Assembly (NCBI GenBank): GCA_023213315.1
Contig: JAKCPI010000460.1
Location: 1 to 64,000 of the forward strand
Origin: Euborellia annulipes
Taxonomy: Eukaryota; Arthropoda; Insecta; Dermaptera; Anisolabididae
Direction: 5' to 3'
Length of the DNA stretch: 64,000 nt
In this document: in pieces, positions 11,276 to 21,701 of the stretch
Position numbering within the stretch: position 1 is the first letter of the stretch
Layout of the letters: each line of letters starts with the position of its first letter
Position numbers and translations under genes: made by a program
The notes under the pieces: model-generated
Database searches by the model: none
What the model was told of the DNA's origin: nothing
The model's input: the letters and a program-made list of their open reading frames with translations, nothing else

Positions 11276-12350
11276 AACCTGTATTATGGATAAAGTTTCT
11301 ACCGTAGGCTCTAGTTGAAATATTTTGAAAATTAAAATATGAAAATAAAACACTCGGTTATTGGTTCCAAGTTATTTATTAATTATAAATCAACACTAAT
11401 TAAGTATTTTGGCACTAATATTTATATTTAATAGTGGAAGACCATAATTATTTTTTTTTTTAAACTTTGAGTCTCTTGGGGCACCTCAAGATATGCTCGT
11501 ATTAAGAAATAAAAATAGGGGGTAAATAGTCACATTATGGAACAACTTTTCCAGGGTAGCCCGTTTTGAAATTCGAAAAAAAAAAAAAAAAAATTTCGCT
11601 CCACCCTATTAGTCATATCCCGAGACGCCGCCCGTCAGGGCCTAGCGGAGGTTGGTTTGCCGAAGGCAACCCTACCGTCGCTAGTTCTTTCTATATTTCA
11701 TTAAAAGCGATATTTTGGCGACGCCAGCAAGACATCATGAGACATAAAAAATTATTTTTGAAACATTCTTTTTAACTCACCACTCTCTTCTCACGAATGT
11801 CCCTCTTTTTCGTTATATTATAAATCCACTGAAGAAGGAGTGCCAATAAGCCTCCGAAACATTTGGAAATATTACCTTATGTTTAATAAAAAATTGCTGA
11901 ATTACCAAACAAACAGAATACAACTGACAAATAGAGCGAGGGCGCGCAACTCTATCCGCACAGCTTGTATGGCCATGTTTCGGAGCTAGTCGGCACGGGT
12001 TGCAGTGCCCCAAATATGCTAAAATTTTATTTGTGAGTATTTTAGGGGCAAATGAAAAAAACTAGGCCCTATGCGTTCCAAAATAAATACTTTTAAAAAT
12101 AAGGGACACCCTAATATATATATATGAAACAATTTTTTACCATCTGGTGGCTAATTGAGATGATTGAGAGTATCTTTAAATGGATCTTCTGAAATTGAGG
12201 CCCTGATGATGTCGGATAGGACGAAAACTTAGATTGCGCATCGAGTTGGCCAATAAATTTTTAATAAATAATAAGAGAAATTTTATTTTTCCTTATTTAT
12301 GACTTGAAAAATCCATCTACCTAAACCTGGAATCTGTGTGAAGCTTAAAT
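11276..12350. other. Non-coding stretch with two hammerhead-like remnants
   Basis: At 11828-11875 (plus) CTGAAGA is followed by GGAG, a loop, CTCC and GAAACAT. At 12203-12230 CTGATGA is followed by GTC, a loop, GAC and GAAA. Both follow the hammerhead order but have poor helix I or a wrong cleavage site, so they look decayed. Both are followed by AT-rich sequence with TTTAATAAA. No protein-coding gene is recognised. The Gypsy remnant begins just downstream. Confidence 0.4.
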
Positions 12351-12354
12351 TAAA

Positions 12355-12650
12355 TCACCTGGTTTGAGATCCTGTGTAATTAAATTCATGAGCTAGGTTT
12401 AAAATACGGGATCGTAAGCAATTTGGAATAATTATACGAGTTCCTTTCAAAAAGATTCCATCTTTTTCCGAAATCTCAGACATTACTAATCTATAGTGTT
12501 CTAGCTCATTATTTGATTTATCCCAACGATAATTTAATAATATTTCCTTTAACTTTTTGAGTATTCCATCATCTCTTGAAGAATGTTTAATTTCCTCTAA
12601 ACTTAGAGCTTTAGGTTTGAAGAAAGAAGTAAGAAATTATCTGAGATATA
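12355..12650 (-). pseudogene. Ty3/Gypsy integrase N-terminal remnant
   Basis: Read on the minus strand this gives the linker and start of a Gypsy integrase region. It includes NYRWDKSNNELEHYR, then EKDGIFLKGTRIIIPN and RSRILNLAHE, which match the usual order before the HHCC zinc-binding motif (the H of AHE is its first ligand). It then breaks off at a stop, so the zinc motif and catalytic core are missing. It is the displaced continuation of the Gypsy pol at 17977-19737, separated from it by the insertion at 12653-17674. One frame change lies near its upstream edge. Confidence 0.7.
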
Positions 12651-13317
12651 TACCCAGATAGCACACTTCGTCTTATCTACCTACCGCTTAGTTCGTTTAC
12701 GGCCAAGACGTACCTGGACCTAAATGGTAAGTAAAGCGGGCCAACATGGCGGATATGTCCAATCATGTATGTACATAAGATGTCCCGCCCCGACCTATTC
12801 CAGACACACTTAGAATTTTTTTCAAAAAAATCTTTTTGTATTTTCAAAGTATTTTTTTCAGTTCCTCTACGGCTTAGAGATAGAATATTCTAAAAAAATG
12901 TTAATTTTATTTTCAAATTATTTATTTCTGTTTTTCAAGGGTTTTGGAAATTATTAAAAATATATTTAAAAAATACACACAAGTATAGGTCGCATACCGG
13001 ACCTATTCCGGATGTAAACTTAGAATTTTTTCAAAGAAAAATTTTTTTTATCAATTTTATTTACCAAAAGAAATGTGAAGTTATGATCCATTAATATGTT
13101 GGAATGCTAATCCTAATAAAATAAAATTTATCAAATTTTTAAATATTTGTATAAATATTTTGTTTAATTTTTTTTTATGAACATTGAACAAATAATTGTT
13201 TTTTTAGGATTCCTATATAAAAAGGTAAGTTTGGTTTTATTTTTTATTATTAACGCGTGGTTGAAATCTTCCCTCAATATTTGGCCCTGTATTTGGGAAA
13301 GAAATTATAATTTATAA

Positions 13318-14010
13318 TTGCATGTTTATAAAAGAGCTCGTTTGATATACCAAGAAGAAATGCAATCTTGTCACAATTTATATGATGATTGTAATAACAT
13401 ATTAGAAAATCGCCTAATTAAAATGCTATTAAAATTTAGACGAATGGAATGCGGACAGTGGTTTAGAATTGACAAAAAGATGGCTGGAATGGAAAAAAAA
13501 ATAAAATATAAAACAAATGTAAAAACCCAGCGTCATTGTATTCAAAAATGCCAATGCCCTTTGTAAAGGGATAGACCTACCTGCCTGCTAAAACTGGCCC
13601 CTTCTAAGCTTTAGTTTGCATTCGGCTTTTGAGCTGAGAAGATGTATTTTTCAATTTGTGTTCCAACAAAATTCATGAGTTGACAAATTTTTTTTTTTTT
13701 TATAAACTTTTTTGTCAAAAAAATATCTAAATAATTGTTTCATAATAATTTTATAATTTTTTTTTTTTTTAGATCAATTAATGTCTTTTGTAAGCGTTCA
13801 CAGAAGTATGTTTGCTGAAATGAACAATCGCCTTGAGAAAATAGAAATGTCTTTTCTATCAACCGGAAGAAATATGGAAGAAAACAACGATTATAAAAAT
13901 TTAATCAGTATTTTTCCAAATGTATGTTTATCTTTGTTTAAAAAAAGTCCTAGACCATTTTATGAATCTAGCAATATTATGTACCGGTATATTTTATTTA
14001 TTTTATAATG
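13318..14010 (+). pseudogene. Possible exon remnants inside the transposon
   Basis: Two open stretches (13318-13566 and 13772-13920) have no recognised similarity. The second is preceded by a long T-run ending in AG and followed by GTATGT, and would encode a charged helical stretch (MNNRLEKIEMSFLSTGRN). A tiny stretch near 13207-13225 is bounded by AG and GTAAGT. Splice-like borders together with their place inside a DNA transposon suggest a decayed transposon gene, but they could be chance. No function is claimed. Confidence 0.25.
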
Positions 14011-14047
14011 TTATCTTTTTGTATAATTATTATTTATTAACAGTAAT

Positions 14048-14356
14048 GAGCAGATGGCAGCCAGGAAAGAAATCAGACAAAAATCTAATCAATCTTTATC
14101 TAATTTTATTTCGATTACCGACGTTTCGGACGCAAATTGCGCACTTCCTCAGGTCAGCAAGAAACAATGAATTGTACACCCATGAATTGTGTTTTTATAT
14201 TGTTAAAAAAAAAAAAAAATACGCCCATCTGTATTTTATTAACTGTCTATTGTCCTGAGAAAGGGCGCGATTTGCGTCCGAAACGTCGGCAATCGAAATA
14301 AAATTAGATAAAGATTGATTAAATTTTTGTCTGATTTCTTTCCTGGCTGCCATTCT
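14048..14356. mobile_element. Foldback with two opposed hammerhead-like motifs
   Basis: The arms 14048-14157 and 14252-14356 are inverted copies, sharing GGCAGCCAGGAAAGAAATC and its complement. Each arm carries a hammerhead-like motif. On the minus strand from 14146 it reads CTGAGGA, A, GTGCGC-loop-GCGTCC, GAAACGTC. On the plus strand from 14254 it reads CTGAGAA, A, GGGCGC-loop-GCGTCC, GAAACGTC, with flanks ATTGTC and GGCAAT able to pair. The first has the intact core and the second the better helix I. Confidence 0.5.
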
Positions 14357-14578
14357 ACTCACATCTGCTAATAGTTCAGCCATCATCTCAATATTATTAT
14401 TTATTAATTTTAAATTCTTATTCCTCAAATAAAAAAAAAAGTTGTTATACAAAATGTGTTTTTTCTTTTTCTTTTGTGCTTGGGAGTTTTTGTTTCAAAG
14501 TTTTCCCATATAAAAACAATAATAAAAAAAAAAAAAAAAATTAAAATAATTAAAACTATTTATAATTTAAATTTTTAC

Positions 14579-14936
14579 TGTGTTAATCCCTCTTCATGAT
14601 AATGTCCTATGCCAAATAGAGTCTTAATTTTTTTAACATAACGCAAAAATAAGATGAAAATAAATAAGAATCTGCAGGACCAAATTTGGATGTAGAATAT
14701 ATTAAAAACATATTCCTGGGTCTCGCACGGGACCAAAAAGATTCGTCCTGGCAGTACGCACAAAAGTACTATTCTGGTCGCACGGGGTCATAGACAGGAT
14801 CTAAACGGGACACCTTATGTACGCATGCAATGTTGGAAGATGTCCATAAAATGTACCTACATCGTAGGTCCTGCGACCCAAAATGTATCTGCATAAGACG
14901 CACGACAGGTCGCGGCGGGACATAGGATGTACATTA
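14579..14936. other. Non-coding body of the TA-flanked transposon
   Basis: There is no gene here. The 14700-14930 part is richer in G/C, with repeated words such as GGGACA, CCTGCGACC and GTACATTA. It belongs to the transposon whose left end is at 12653. Confidence 0.4.
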
Positions 14937-15278
14937 GGGTGGCTCTTATTTTTCGAAGTTGGAAATTTATTCGCGCTACCCCCTAGTTTGGTGCCATTGC
15001 CAAAAAAAATAACCTGTGTAAAATTTCAGCTCAATCGGATAAGGGGAAAGGGTGCCCCAAGAGCCCTGAAAATCGAAAAAAAAATCAGAAAATATTCATT
15101 TTATTTATTTATCTTGTTAAATATAAATTATATACAAAAAAGTGTTATATAAAAGTTGTAGATCTATAAAAAATACACATAATAACATCTATCAGTTTTT
15201 TATGTACGGCTAACAGTTTCAGAGAAAACCGCGAAAATCCATTTTTACTTTCTCTTACCTATACATGTAATATATATA

Positions 15279-16245
15279 GAGTAAGGTGGGGCAAAAGTTC
15301 GCACGGGGCAAAAGTCCGAATCCTCATTTTAAAATCCCCGTTAGACTTGGCGTTGTTCTAAACAACTTTGTTAGGTTGGTAACAACAAGAACAGATGATG
15401 ATTCGAAATTCAATAACGTGTTTGAAGCCGATTGTTAACAATGAGCAAAGTTATGTTTTTGTCACCTTCCATCTAATATTTATGGAAATTCTCATGGTTG
15501 CAACATGTACCAGCATGCACTTTTCTAACTGTCTAATGTCTTTGATTGCAAGCTGATAACCCTAAATAAATATTTTAAAACCTTTTTTTTCTCTACAGTT
15601 AACAATAAAAATTTTTTTGTAACACTTCGATGAAAATAGCTAAATGGGGCAAAAGTCCGCGGCCTCGACGGGGCAAAAGGCCCAATGGATCTCCAATGGA
15701 ACAAATGTCACCCAATGGTATTCGAGTTTCTAATACCCCTACCTAGTATTTTCTGGGTTTCTAATACCCCAACCTAGTAGTTTCTCGGATTAATAAGCTT
15801 AGGGAAACGACCACGACCCGAAATGTTTATGCAGATTATGAACTTCAATCTTACTGGGGACTAATTGTTATTAGGCCTATTGTGTATTTCTAATAAATAA
15901 AATAAATATATAAAACATACCTATACCTAATGTATTTCTTATTAAGTCTTTTTTATACCCTGGTTCGAGAGGTTGTTCGCTGCAGGGGCAATTGTTTGCA
16001 CCTAAGGACTTTTGCCCCGCTAGTGCGGACTTTTACCCCCTCGGTGGGGCAAAAGTCCGCAAATGAAAATTTTTGTTTAAATACCTCTCCTACTCTTATG
16101 CTACCGAATTGGAAACCAAAAAAATTATGTAAGATAGCCAATTAACCAGGCTTTCAGGAGATGTTCCTATTTTTATTGTATCTTTCATAGGAAGGTCAAA
16201 AAAAATTCCCAAAGAAAAACTGCGGACTTTTGCCCCACCTTACTC
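15279..16245. mobile_element. TA-flanked element with GAGTAAGGTGGGGC ends
   Basis: The inverted ends are GAGTAAGGTGGGGCAAAAGT and its complement, with TA on both sides (15277-15278, 16246-16247). The core word GGGGCAAAAGTCCGC recurs inside in both orientations (near 15647, 15668, 16010 and 16045). It is 967 bp long with no transposase. Its position inside the 14937-17637 element makes it the innermost layer of this part of the nest. Confidence 0.75.
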
Positions 16246-16246
16246 T

Positions 16247-17316
16247 ATAGAGAGAAAATGTTTGGTTTCATGTAATAAATTTGATGTCAAGATTTTGATG
16301 GATATACACGTTTTGAGATCCCTTGAGTCCAAAAAAATGGTTTATGCAACATGGTCTGTCTCGGTGGGAGTGGGGTGGGGGTGGGGGTGGGGGTGTTTTG
16401 TGAACAAAATATCTCATGAACGAAAAGAGCTAGGAGGTTGAAATTTAATATTTAATTAAAGTACCCCCCTCCCACGTGACACGAAGCTTTAGAACAAAAT
16501 CGGCAAAGAAGTACTAATACTTTACTGATGTACTTTTTCAGTTTTTTTTATTTTCGATTTTCTCAAAATTCGTTCTAACGATTTTGATTAAAATTCATAA
16601 ATCAATTATTTTTTAGATGATCTTTGAAATGTATATTCTCATTTTGCCCTTGAAATATTTTGAAGCACACATTACTCTTGTATTTCATAGAAAGATAGGA
16701 TCAATGGTTCTCATGATAACAAAATATAAATATTTTTCTATATTTATAAATTTTACATTTTAAAATTCACATGTACCATACTTTTGGACACTAAATATAT
16801 GTTGACACGAAAAATCTGGTGTGACAAGCATAGAACACAACTTTCAAATAATTTTTTTATCATGAGAACCAATGATCATATCTTTCTATTAAGTACAAGA
16901 GTAATGTGTGCTTCAAAATATTTCAAGGGCAAAATGAGAATATACATTTCAAAGATCATCTAAAAAATAATTGATTTATGAATTTTAATCAAAATCATTA
17001 GAACGAATTTTGAGAAAATCGAAAATAAAAAAAACTGAAAAAGTACATCAGTAAAGTATTAGTACTTCTTGGCCGATTTTGTTCTAAAGCTTCGTGTCAC
17101 GTGCCAGGGGGGTACTTTAATTATATATAAAATTTCAACCTCCTAGCTCTTTTCGTTCATGAGATATTTTGTTCACAAAACACACCCACCCCCACCCCCA
17201 CCCCACCCCCACCGAGACAGACCATGTTGCATAAACCATTTTTTTGGACTCAGGGATTCTCAAAACGTGTATATCCATCAAACTCGATATATATATTACA
17301 TGTATAGGTAAGAGAA
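16247..17316. repeat. CTTTCTCTTACC family copy, palindromic
   Basis: This copy carries the family's marker sections in both orientations: AAGATTTTGATGGATATACA, the G-rich (GGGGT)n stretch around 16360-16400, its C-rich mirror around 17187-17212, and AGTACATCAGTAAAGT. The ends read TTACTTTCTCTTACC (15246-15260) and GGTAAGAGAAAGTAA (17306-17320). Whether it inserted into, or is native to, the surrounding palindrome cannot be told here. Confidence 0.55.
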
Positions 17317-17691
17317 AGTAAAAATGGATTTTCGCGGTTTTCTCTGAAACCGTTAGCCGTACATAAAAAACTGATAGATTATGTGCATTTTTTATAGATC
17401 TACAACTTTTATATAACACTTTTTTGTATATAATTTATATTTAACAAGATAAATAAATAAAATGAATATTTTCTGATTTTTTTTCGATTTTCAGGGCCTT
17501 TGGGGCACCCTTTCCCCTTATCCGATTGAGCTGAAATTTCACACAGGTTATTATTTTTGCCAATGGCACCAAACTAGGGGGTAGCGTCAAAAGAAATCTC
17601 AAAAAAATTTTTCCCCAGTAGTAGCTAAGAGCCACCCTAATGTACATACATTAGACGAATGTGTGCTATCTGGGTAACATTCAGATTCAGA

Positions 17692-17968
17692 CAAGGACGG
17701 ATCCAGAGGTGTTTCTCGGGGGGGGGGGGGTAATCTGGTGTGACTCGTCGCACAGCACACTATTTTTTTTAATTTCGGCAATTTAAAAGCGCATTCTGTA
17801 CTTGTTTGCCAGAATATAAATACACATCAAATTTTTAAGTATTAATTTTAAAAATTTTACATTAAAAATAAATTTTTTTGCGAAAAAAAGGTATTTTTTT
17901 CGAATCTCGGGGGGGGGGGGTGTAATTACCCCCTTTACCCCCCCCCCCCCACCTTGTATCCGCCCTTG
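17692..17968. mobile_element. hAT-type MITE with 8-bp duplication GATTCAGA
   Basis: This is a sister of the 7560-7824 element, with ends CAAGGACGGATCC and inverted CAAGGGCGGATAC. GATTCAGA is duplicated exactly at 17684-17691 and 17969-17976. It interrupts the Gypsy pol just after the RNase H coding part. It also carries the ATCTGGTGTGACTCGTCGCA word related to the small hairpin repeats elsewhere. Confidence 0.87.
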
Positions 17969-17976
17969 GATTCAGA

Positions 17977-18495
17977 ACAGATTTCATCATTAAATCTCTT
18001 CCCCGGAATTTGTGAAAGACGTGATAAGGGGAATGCAATATTATTTTTTCCGGTTACATATTTTATTTTAAAATCAAACGACTGAATTCTTAAAAGTCAT
18101 CTCTCTATTCTAGCAAAAGGCTTGGAGCGTTCTCCAAATATTACCTCTAAGGGTTTATGATCAGTGATTAAATCAAAAGATTTCCCTATTACATAAATCT
18201 TGAGTCTCTCACAAGCCCATACAAGCGCTAAAGATTCCTTTTCTGTTTGAGTGTATCTAAGTTCTACATCAGAAAGACTTCTACTGATGTAACAAATAAT
18301 GCGAGGAACATTTTCTCTGTTAATTTGAATTAAAACGGCCCCAATAAATACTGAACTAGCATCAGCCATAACAACCGTTTTATCCAGCGTGTTATAATGT
18401 CCTAATGACGTTTCAGAAGAAAGTAATGCTTTTATCTTTCCAAAGGCAAGATAATGTTTTGTTTCCCATTTAAATTTTGAAGAACCATGGGACAT
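17977..18495 (-). pseudogene. Ty3/Gypsy RNase H remnant
   Basis: The open part (18097-18495, 132 codons) carries the RNase H landmarks: MADASSVFIG (first acidic residue D45), TQTEKE (E86 region) and TDHKPL (D112). Past its stop the frame continues with the expected SRL-type tail up to 17977, so a single stop replaces an expected tryptophan. RNase H removes RNA from the RNA:DNA hybrid during reverse transcription. It is out of frame with the RT upstream and a few residues at the join are missing, so the copy is dead. Confidence 0.85.
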
Positions 18496-19737
18496 AATTT
18501 ATAAGTCCAAGAAATCCTCTCAATTCTGAGACATTTCGAGGCTCTCTAAATTTTTTTATAGCCTCTATCCTATCAAAAGTAGGCTTAATACAAGTTCCAG
18601 AAATGATATGTCCCAAAAATTCAAGTTCCCTACAGCCAATTTTACACTTGTTTTTATTTAAAATAATATCATTCTGTTTCAATTTTTGGAGAACTTTATT
18701 TAACCTTGCGTCGTGTTCTTCCTTACTCTCAGCAAATATTAATATATCGTCAATGAATACAAAAGTACCCTCACAATCCCTCAATAGATTCTCCATTATC
18801 TTTTGAAATTCTTGAGATGCACAATTAATTCCAAATATTAGACGTTTATATCTGAATAATAAACCTAGATGAGTGCCAAAAGTTGTAATCTCTCTTGACT
18901 CTGGAGATAATTCAATCTGATGGAATGCAATTTTAATGTCTAATTTACTAAAAAATTTACTATCTCCAATCTCTGAAAGTAAATCTTCAATAGTTGGGAG
19001 AGGATGATTAGAACTAACTACAGCCTTATTGGCCCTTCGCATGTCTATGCATAACCTTATGTCGTCTCCTTTAGGAACCGGTACAATAGGTGAAACCCAT
19101 TTCGATGGACCTTCTACCCGCTCAATAATATCTAAATTTAAGAGTTCTTCTATTTTGTTTTCAATTTTTTTCTTTAAAGGAATGGGTACTCTACGTAAAG
19201 GTTGAATTACAGGTTTTATATCATCATTTAGATGCAGAGCTAATTGAAAATTTTTCAGTTTGCCCATTTTTTTATCATCATAATTTTCTAAGGATATATT
19301 ATTCACGTTAAAACCAATTTTTAAAATTACTAGTTTAAAACAAGTGGCTTTCCCCAATAATGGAGGACCTCGGCCTCGAATAACAATGAATTCACAAATA
19401 AACTTCTTATCATTCACTACAATTTCCGCTTGGAACTCGCCTAAAACTTTTAAGGGACAAGTACTTCCATAAGCATATAATATTTTATTAGAAAAAGGCT
19501 TTTTAGAAATTATTTGAATTTTACTGGATTTAAGAAAATGCCATGTCTTTTCATTTATAACATTACAAGTGGATCCAGAATCAATTAAAAATTTAATAGG
19601 GACACCACCTAGTTTACAATCAATATAATCACTACAAGAATCCATGTTTCTTACAAATTCTTTTACATGGAAAATATTTAAATCTGTGTCACTCTCATTA
19701 TCCTCATCAACGTCATTACTTTCTCCTATACGATAAG
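18470..19737 (-). pseudogene. pol: Ty3/Gypsy pol: protease and reverse transcriptase
   Basis: The 391-codon frame from 19645, open in frame back to about 19737, starts with an aspartic protease (LIDSGST, catalytic D22) and goes on to reverse transcriptase. RT landmarks are LCIDMRRANK (198-207), LDIKIAFHQ (235-243, catalytic D236), FGINCASQEFQ (271-281) and FVFIDDIL (295-302, the catalytic DD pair). The thumb/connection reads FLGHIISG and ELRGFLGLINY. This order is Ty3/Gypsy. The frame fails at its end where RNase H continues in another frame. Gag lies upstream (20833-21403) beyond a separate insertion. Confidence 0.92.
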
Positions 19738-19789
19738 TCTTATTTTTTTTTAATTAAATGCTTTTATTTAACTTACTCTTTCAAGGTCA

Positions 19790-20500
19790 CCAACTTTAGG
19801 GCTTTGTTAAGGATACTTCCCGATGAGCTAGAGGTGTGAAATTTGATATTTAAGAGTCATTTTTGATGACGCAAATTGTGAGTTTGGTTTTACCAAAATG
19901 GACTAAACTAATGTGGTACTTTATTTGAAACCCTTCGTGAATTAATGTAATTTCAAAAGACTTCCCGATGGGCTAGAGGTGTGAAATGTAATACTTAAGA
20001 GTCATTTTTGATGACGCCACTATATGGTGGTTTTGATCAAAATAGACCAAACTAATGTGGTACTTTATTTGAAACCCTTCGCGAATTAATGTAATTTCAA
20101 AAGACTTCCCGATGGGCTAGAGGTGTGAAATGTAATACTTAAGAGTCATTTTTGATGACGCCACTATATGGTGGTTTTGATCAAAATAGACCAAACTAAT
20201 GTGGTACTTTATTTGAAACCCTTCGCGAATTAATGTAATTTCAAAAGACTTCCCGATGGGCTAAAGGTGTGAAATGTAATACTTAAGAGTCATTTTTGAT
20301 GACGCCACTATATGGTGGTTTTGATCAAAATAGACCAAACTAATGTGGTACTTTATTTGAAGCCTCACGCAAATAAGGCCCTATTAACTATAGTTTTGAA
20401 TTTTGATATTTACGAGTCATTTTTTTATGATAATGAATAACTTTTCAATTGAACCAAATCAATACAGGCCAAACTAATGTGTTACTTTATCATATTGATG
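19790..20500. repeat. Tandem array, ~144-bp unit, inside the Gypsy element
   Basis: CTTCCCGATG recurs at 19816, 19961, 20104 and 20249, giving 143-145 bp per unit. The two central units are nearly identical and the outer ones diverged; a fifth, partial unit runs to about 20500. It lies in the gap between Gypsy gag and pol, next to the palindrome at 20534-20841. AATGCTTTTATTTAA occurs near 19756 and, inverted, near 20805, so array and palindrome may be one inserted element. Confidence 0.88.
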
Positions 20501-20533
20501 ATTTTTGATAAGACTAAAAGACTAAAAAGCTTA

Positions 20534-20841
20534 AAATAAAAATAAAATAAAAAAAAGATTTTTAAAAAAAATTCTTTTATTTAAATTGAACTAAAAAGAG
20601 AGAAATAAGAAAGAAATAATTTAATTGTTCTTGTTAAAATTTTTTAATATTTATGACTTAAAATAAAAGCGTGGGGCGCGAGCCTCGGAATCACTTCGGA
20701 GCGCCCCACGCTTTTATTTTAAGTCAAATATTAAAAAATTTTAACAAGAACAATTAAATTATTTCTTTCTTATTTCTCTCTTTTTTAGTTCAATTTAAAT
20801 AAAAGCATTTTTTTTTAAATCTTTTTTTTATTTTATTTTTG
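20534..20841. repeat. Near-perfect palindrome with GC core
   Basis: The arms of about 145 bp (20534-20679 and 20701-20841) are inverted copies, with a short loop. The inner ends are GCGTGGGGCGC and GCGCCCCACGC, a strongly GC stem tip in otherwise AT-rich arms. Such a structure could extrude as a cruciform. It separates Gypsy gag from pol, so it arrived after the Gypsy insertion. No coding capacity. Confidence 0.9.
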
Positions 20842-21403
20842 TTTCTCAAAGCCAGTTTTGGTTCTGCAGATCTTAGGAAAATGGCCCTTGATTTGGCATT
20901 TCGAGCAGATTTTAGTTCTAGCTGGACAATTAATGTTATTGGCCAAATGATCAGACTGACCACATCGAAAACAAGTTTGAATTTTATCTTGGTTCACAAC
21001 TTTTTTTAACCCCTCCTTGTTTCTTCTACTAATATTGTTAATTTCAGTAAAACTTGATTGTTTGAGAATTTGTTCCGATTGAAATGAAACTATTTCTAAG
21101 GTTCTGGCCAAATTGGCAACTTCCTCTAATTTCAAATCTGGTTTCCCCAAAATTTTCTTCCTCAATTCATCAGATTTACACCCTTCAATAATTTGATCAA
21201 TAATAAGCATTTGCTCTAAATCGGTTTTGGACATATCCTCAAAACCGCATTTGGATATTTGAAGTCTTAATCTCTTAATAAAATTATCCGAGGACTCCTA
21301 ATCATCCTGGACAATTTTCCTAAATGTATGCCTTTCAAAAACAGCATTACTTCTAGGATTAAAATATTTATCAAGAATTTCAATAGAATATTCGTATCTA
21401 TCA
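20833..21403 (-). pseudogene. gag: Ty3/Gypsy gag, C-terminal part with zinc knuckles
   Basis: The open part (20833-21234) has two CCHC-type knuckles, CFRCGQSDHLANNINC and CSKCQIKGHFPKIC; the first has slightly wide spacing. Upstream of a single stop near 21300 the frame continues with capsid-like sequence (KYFNPRSNAVFERHTFR). Gag packages the element RNA into particles. The N-terminal part of the same gag is at 27657-27868; the two were separated by the LINE at 21404-27651. Confidence 0.85.
21399..21403. repeat. Target duplication TATCA, left copy (right copy 27652-27656)
   Basis: TATCA lies directly before the LINE and again directly after its TAAA-type tail. Removing the LINE together with one copy keeps the Gypsy gag frame continuous, which supports this exact insertion point. 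Five base pairs is short, so the frame agreement carries most of the weight. Confidence 0.7.
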
Positions 21404-21693
21404 CTTCCCGAAGGGAATGTACTCGTATTGGTAAGGTCTCGCAGGGCAGGAAGCGTCCTATTCGTGTTATTCTCAAGGATGCTATCATAGCTAGAAAGAT
21501 ACTTAATCTCAAAAGGCGGATACCTCGTGATGCAGACTTCTCGATTGGATATGACCAGACATTCCTTCAGCGAAAGTATTTGACTGATCTTAGAGAGACA
21601 TTGGAATCAAGAGTGAATAATGGTGAGGATGTTACAATAAAGTATGTGAATGGAGTTCCAGGGATTGTAAGCAAGAATTCAAAAAACTTATAA
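21404..21693 (+). pseudogene. LINE ORF1, C-terminal part
   Basis: The frame is open from the insertion point to the stop at 21693. It has the pattern of LINE ORF1 proteins: TRIGKVSQGRKRPIRVILKD, then QKYLTDLRETL-like helices (exactly FLQRKYLTDLRETLESR) and TIKYVNGVPGIVSKN at the end. ORF1 proteins bind the element RNA. The start is lost by 5' truncation. ORF2 begins nine bases after the ORF1 stop. Confidence 0.7.
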
Positions 21694-21701
21694 AGTTCTC
21701 T

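Larger units (their letters stand above)
14937..17637. mobile_element. Palindromic TA-flanked element, GGGTGGCTCTTA ends
   Basis: The left end GGGTGGCTCTTA is answered by TAAGAGCCACCC at 17626-17637, and TA lies outside both. The arms (14937-15246 and 17317-17637) correspond almost throughout, for example through GGGGCACCCTTTCCCCTTAT. It sits within the 12653-17674 transposon. The central part belongs to the CTTTCTCTTACC repeat family and to a further insertion at 15279-16245. A right-half copy lies at 28012-28372. No coding sequence. Confidence 0.7.
12653..17674. mobile_element. TA-flanked DNA transposon inserted in Gypsy pol
   Basis: The ends CCCAGATAGCACAC and its inverse GTGTGCTATCTGGG are followed inward by related TTCGTCTTA-like words, and TA stands outside both (12651-12652 and 17675-17676). 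It interrupts the Gypsy element between RNase H and integrase. Its own body is about 12653-14936 plus 17640-17674; the rest is later insertion. Two short open stretches at 13318-14010 may be relics of its gene. The superfamily is uncertain: TA duplication suggests Tc1/mariner, but no DDE motif is seen. Confidence 0.6.
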
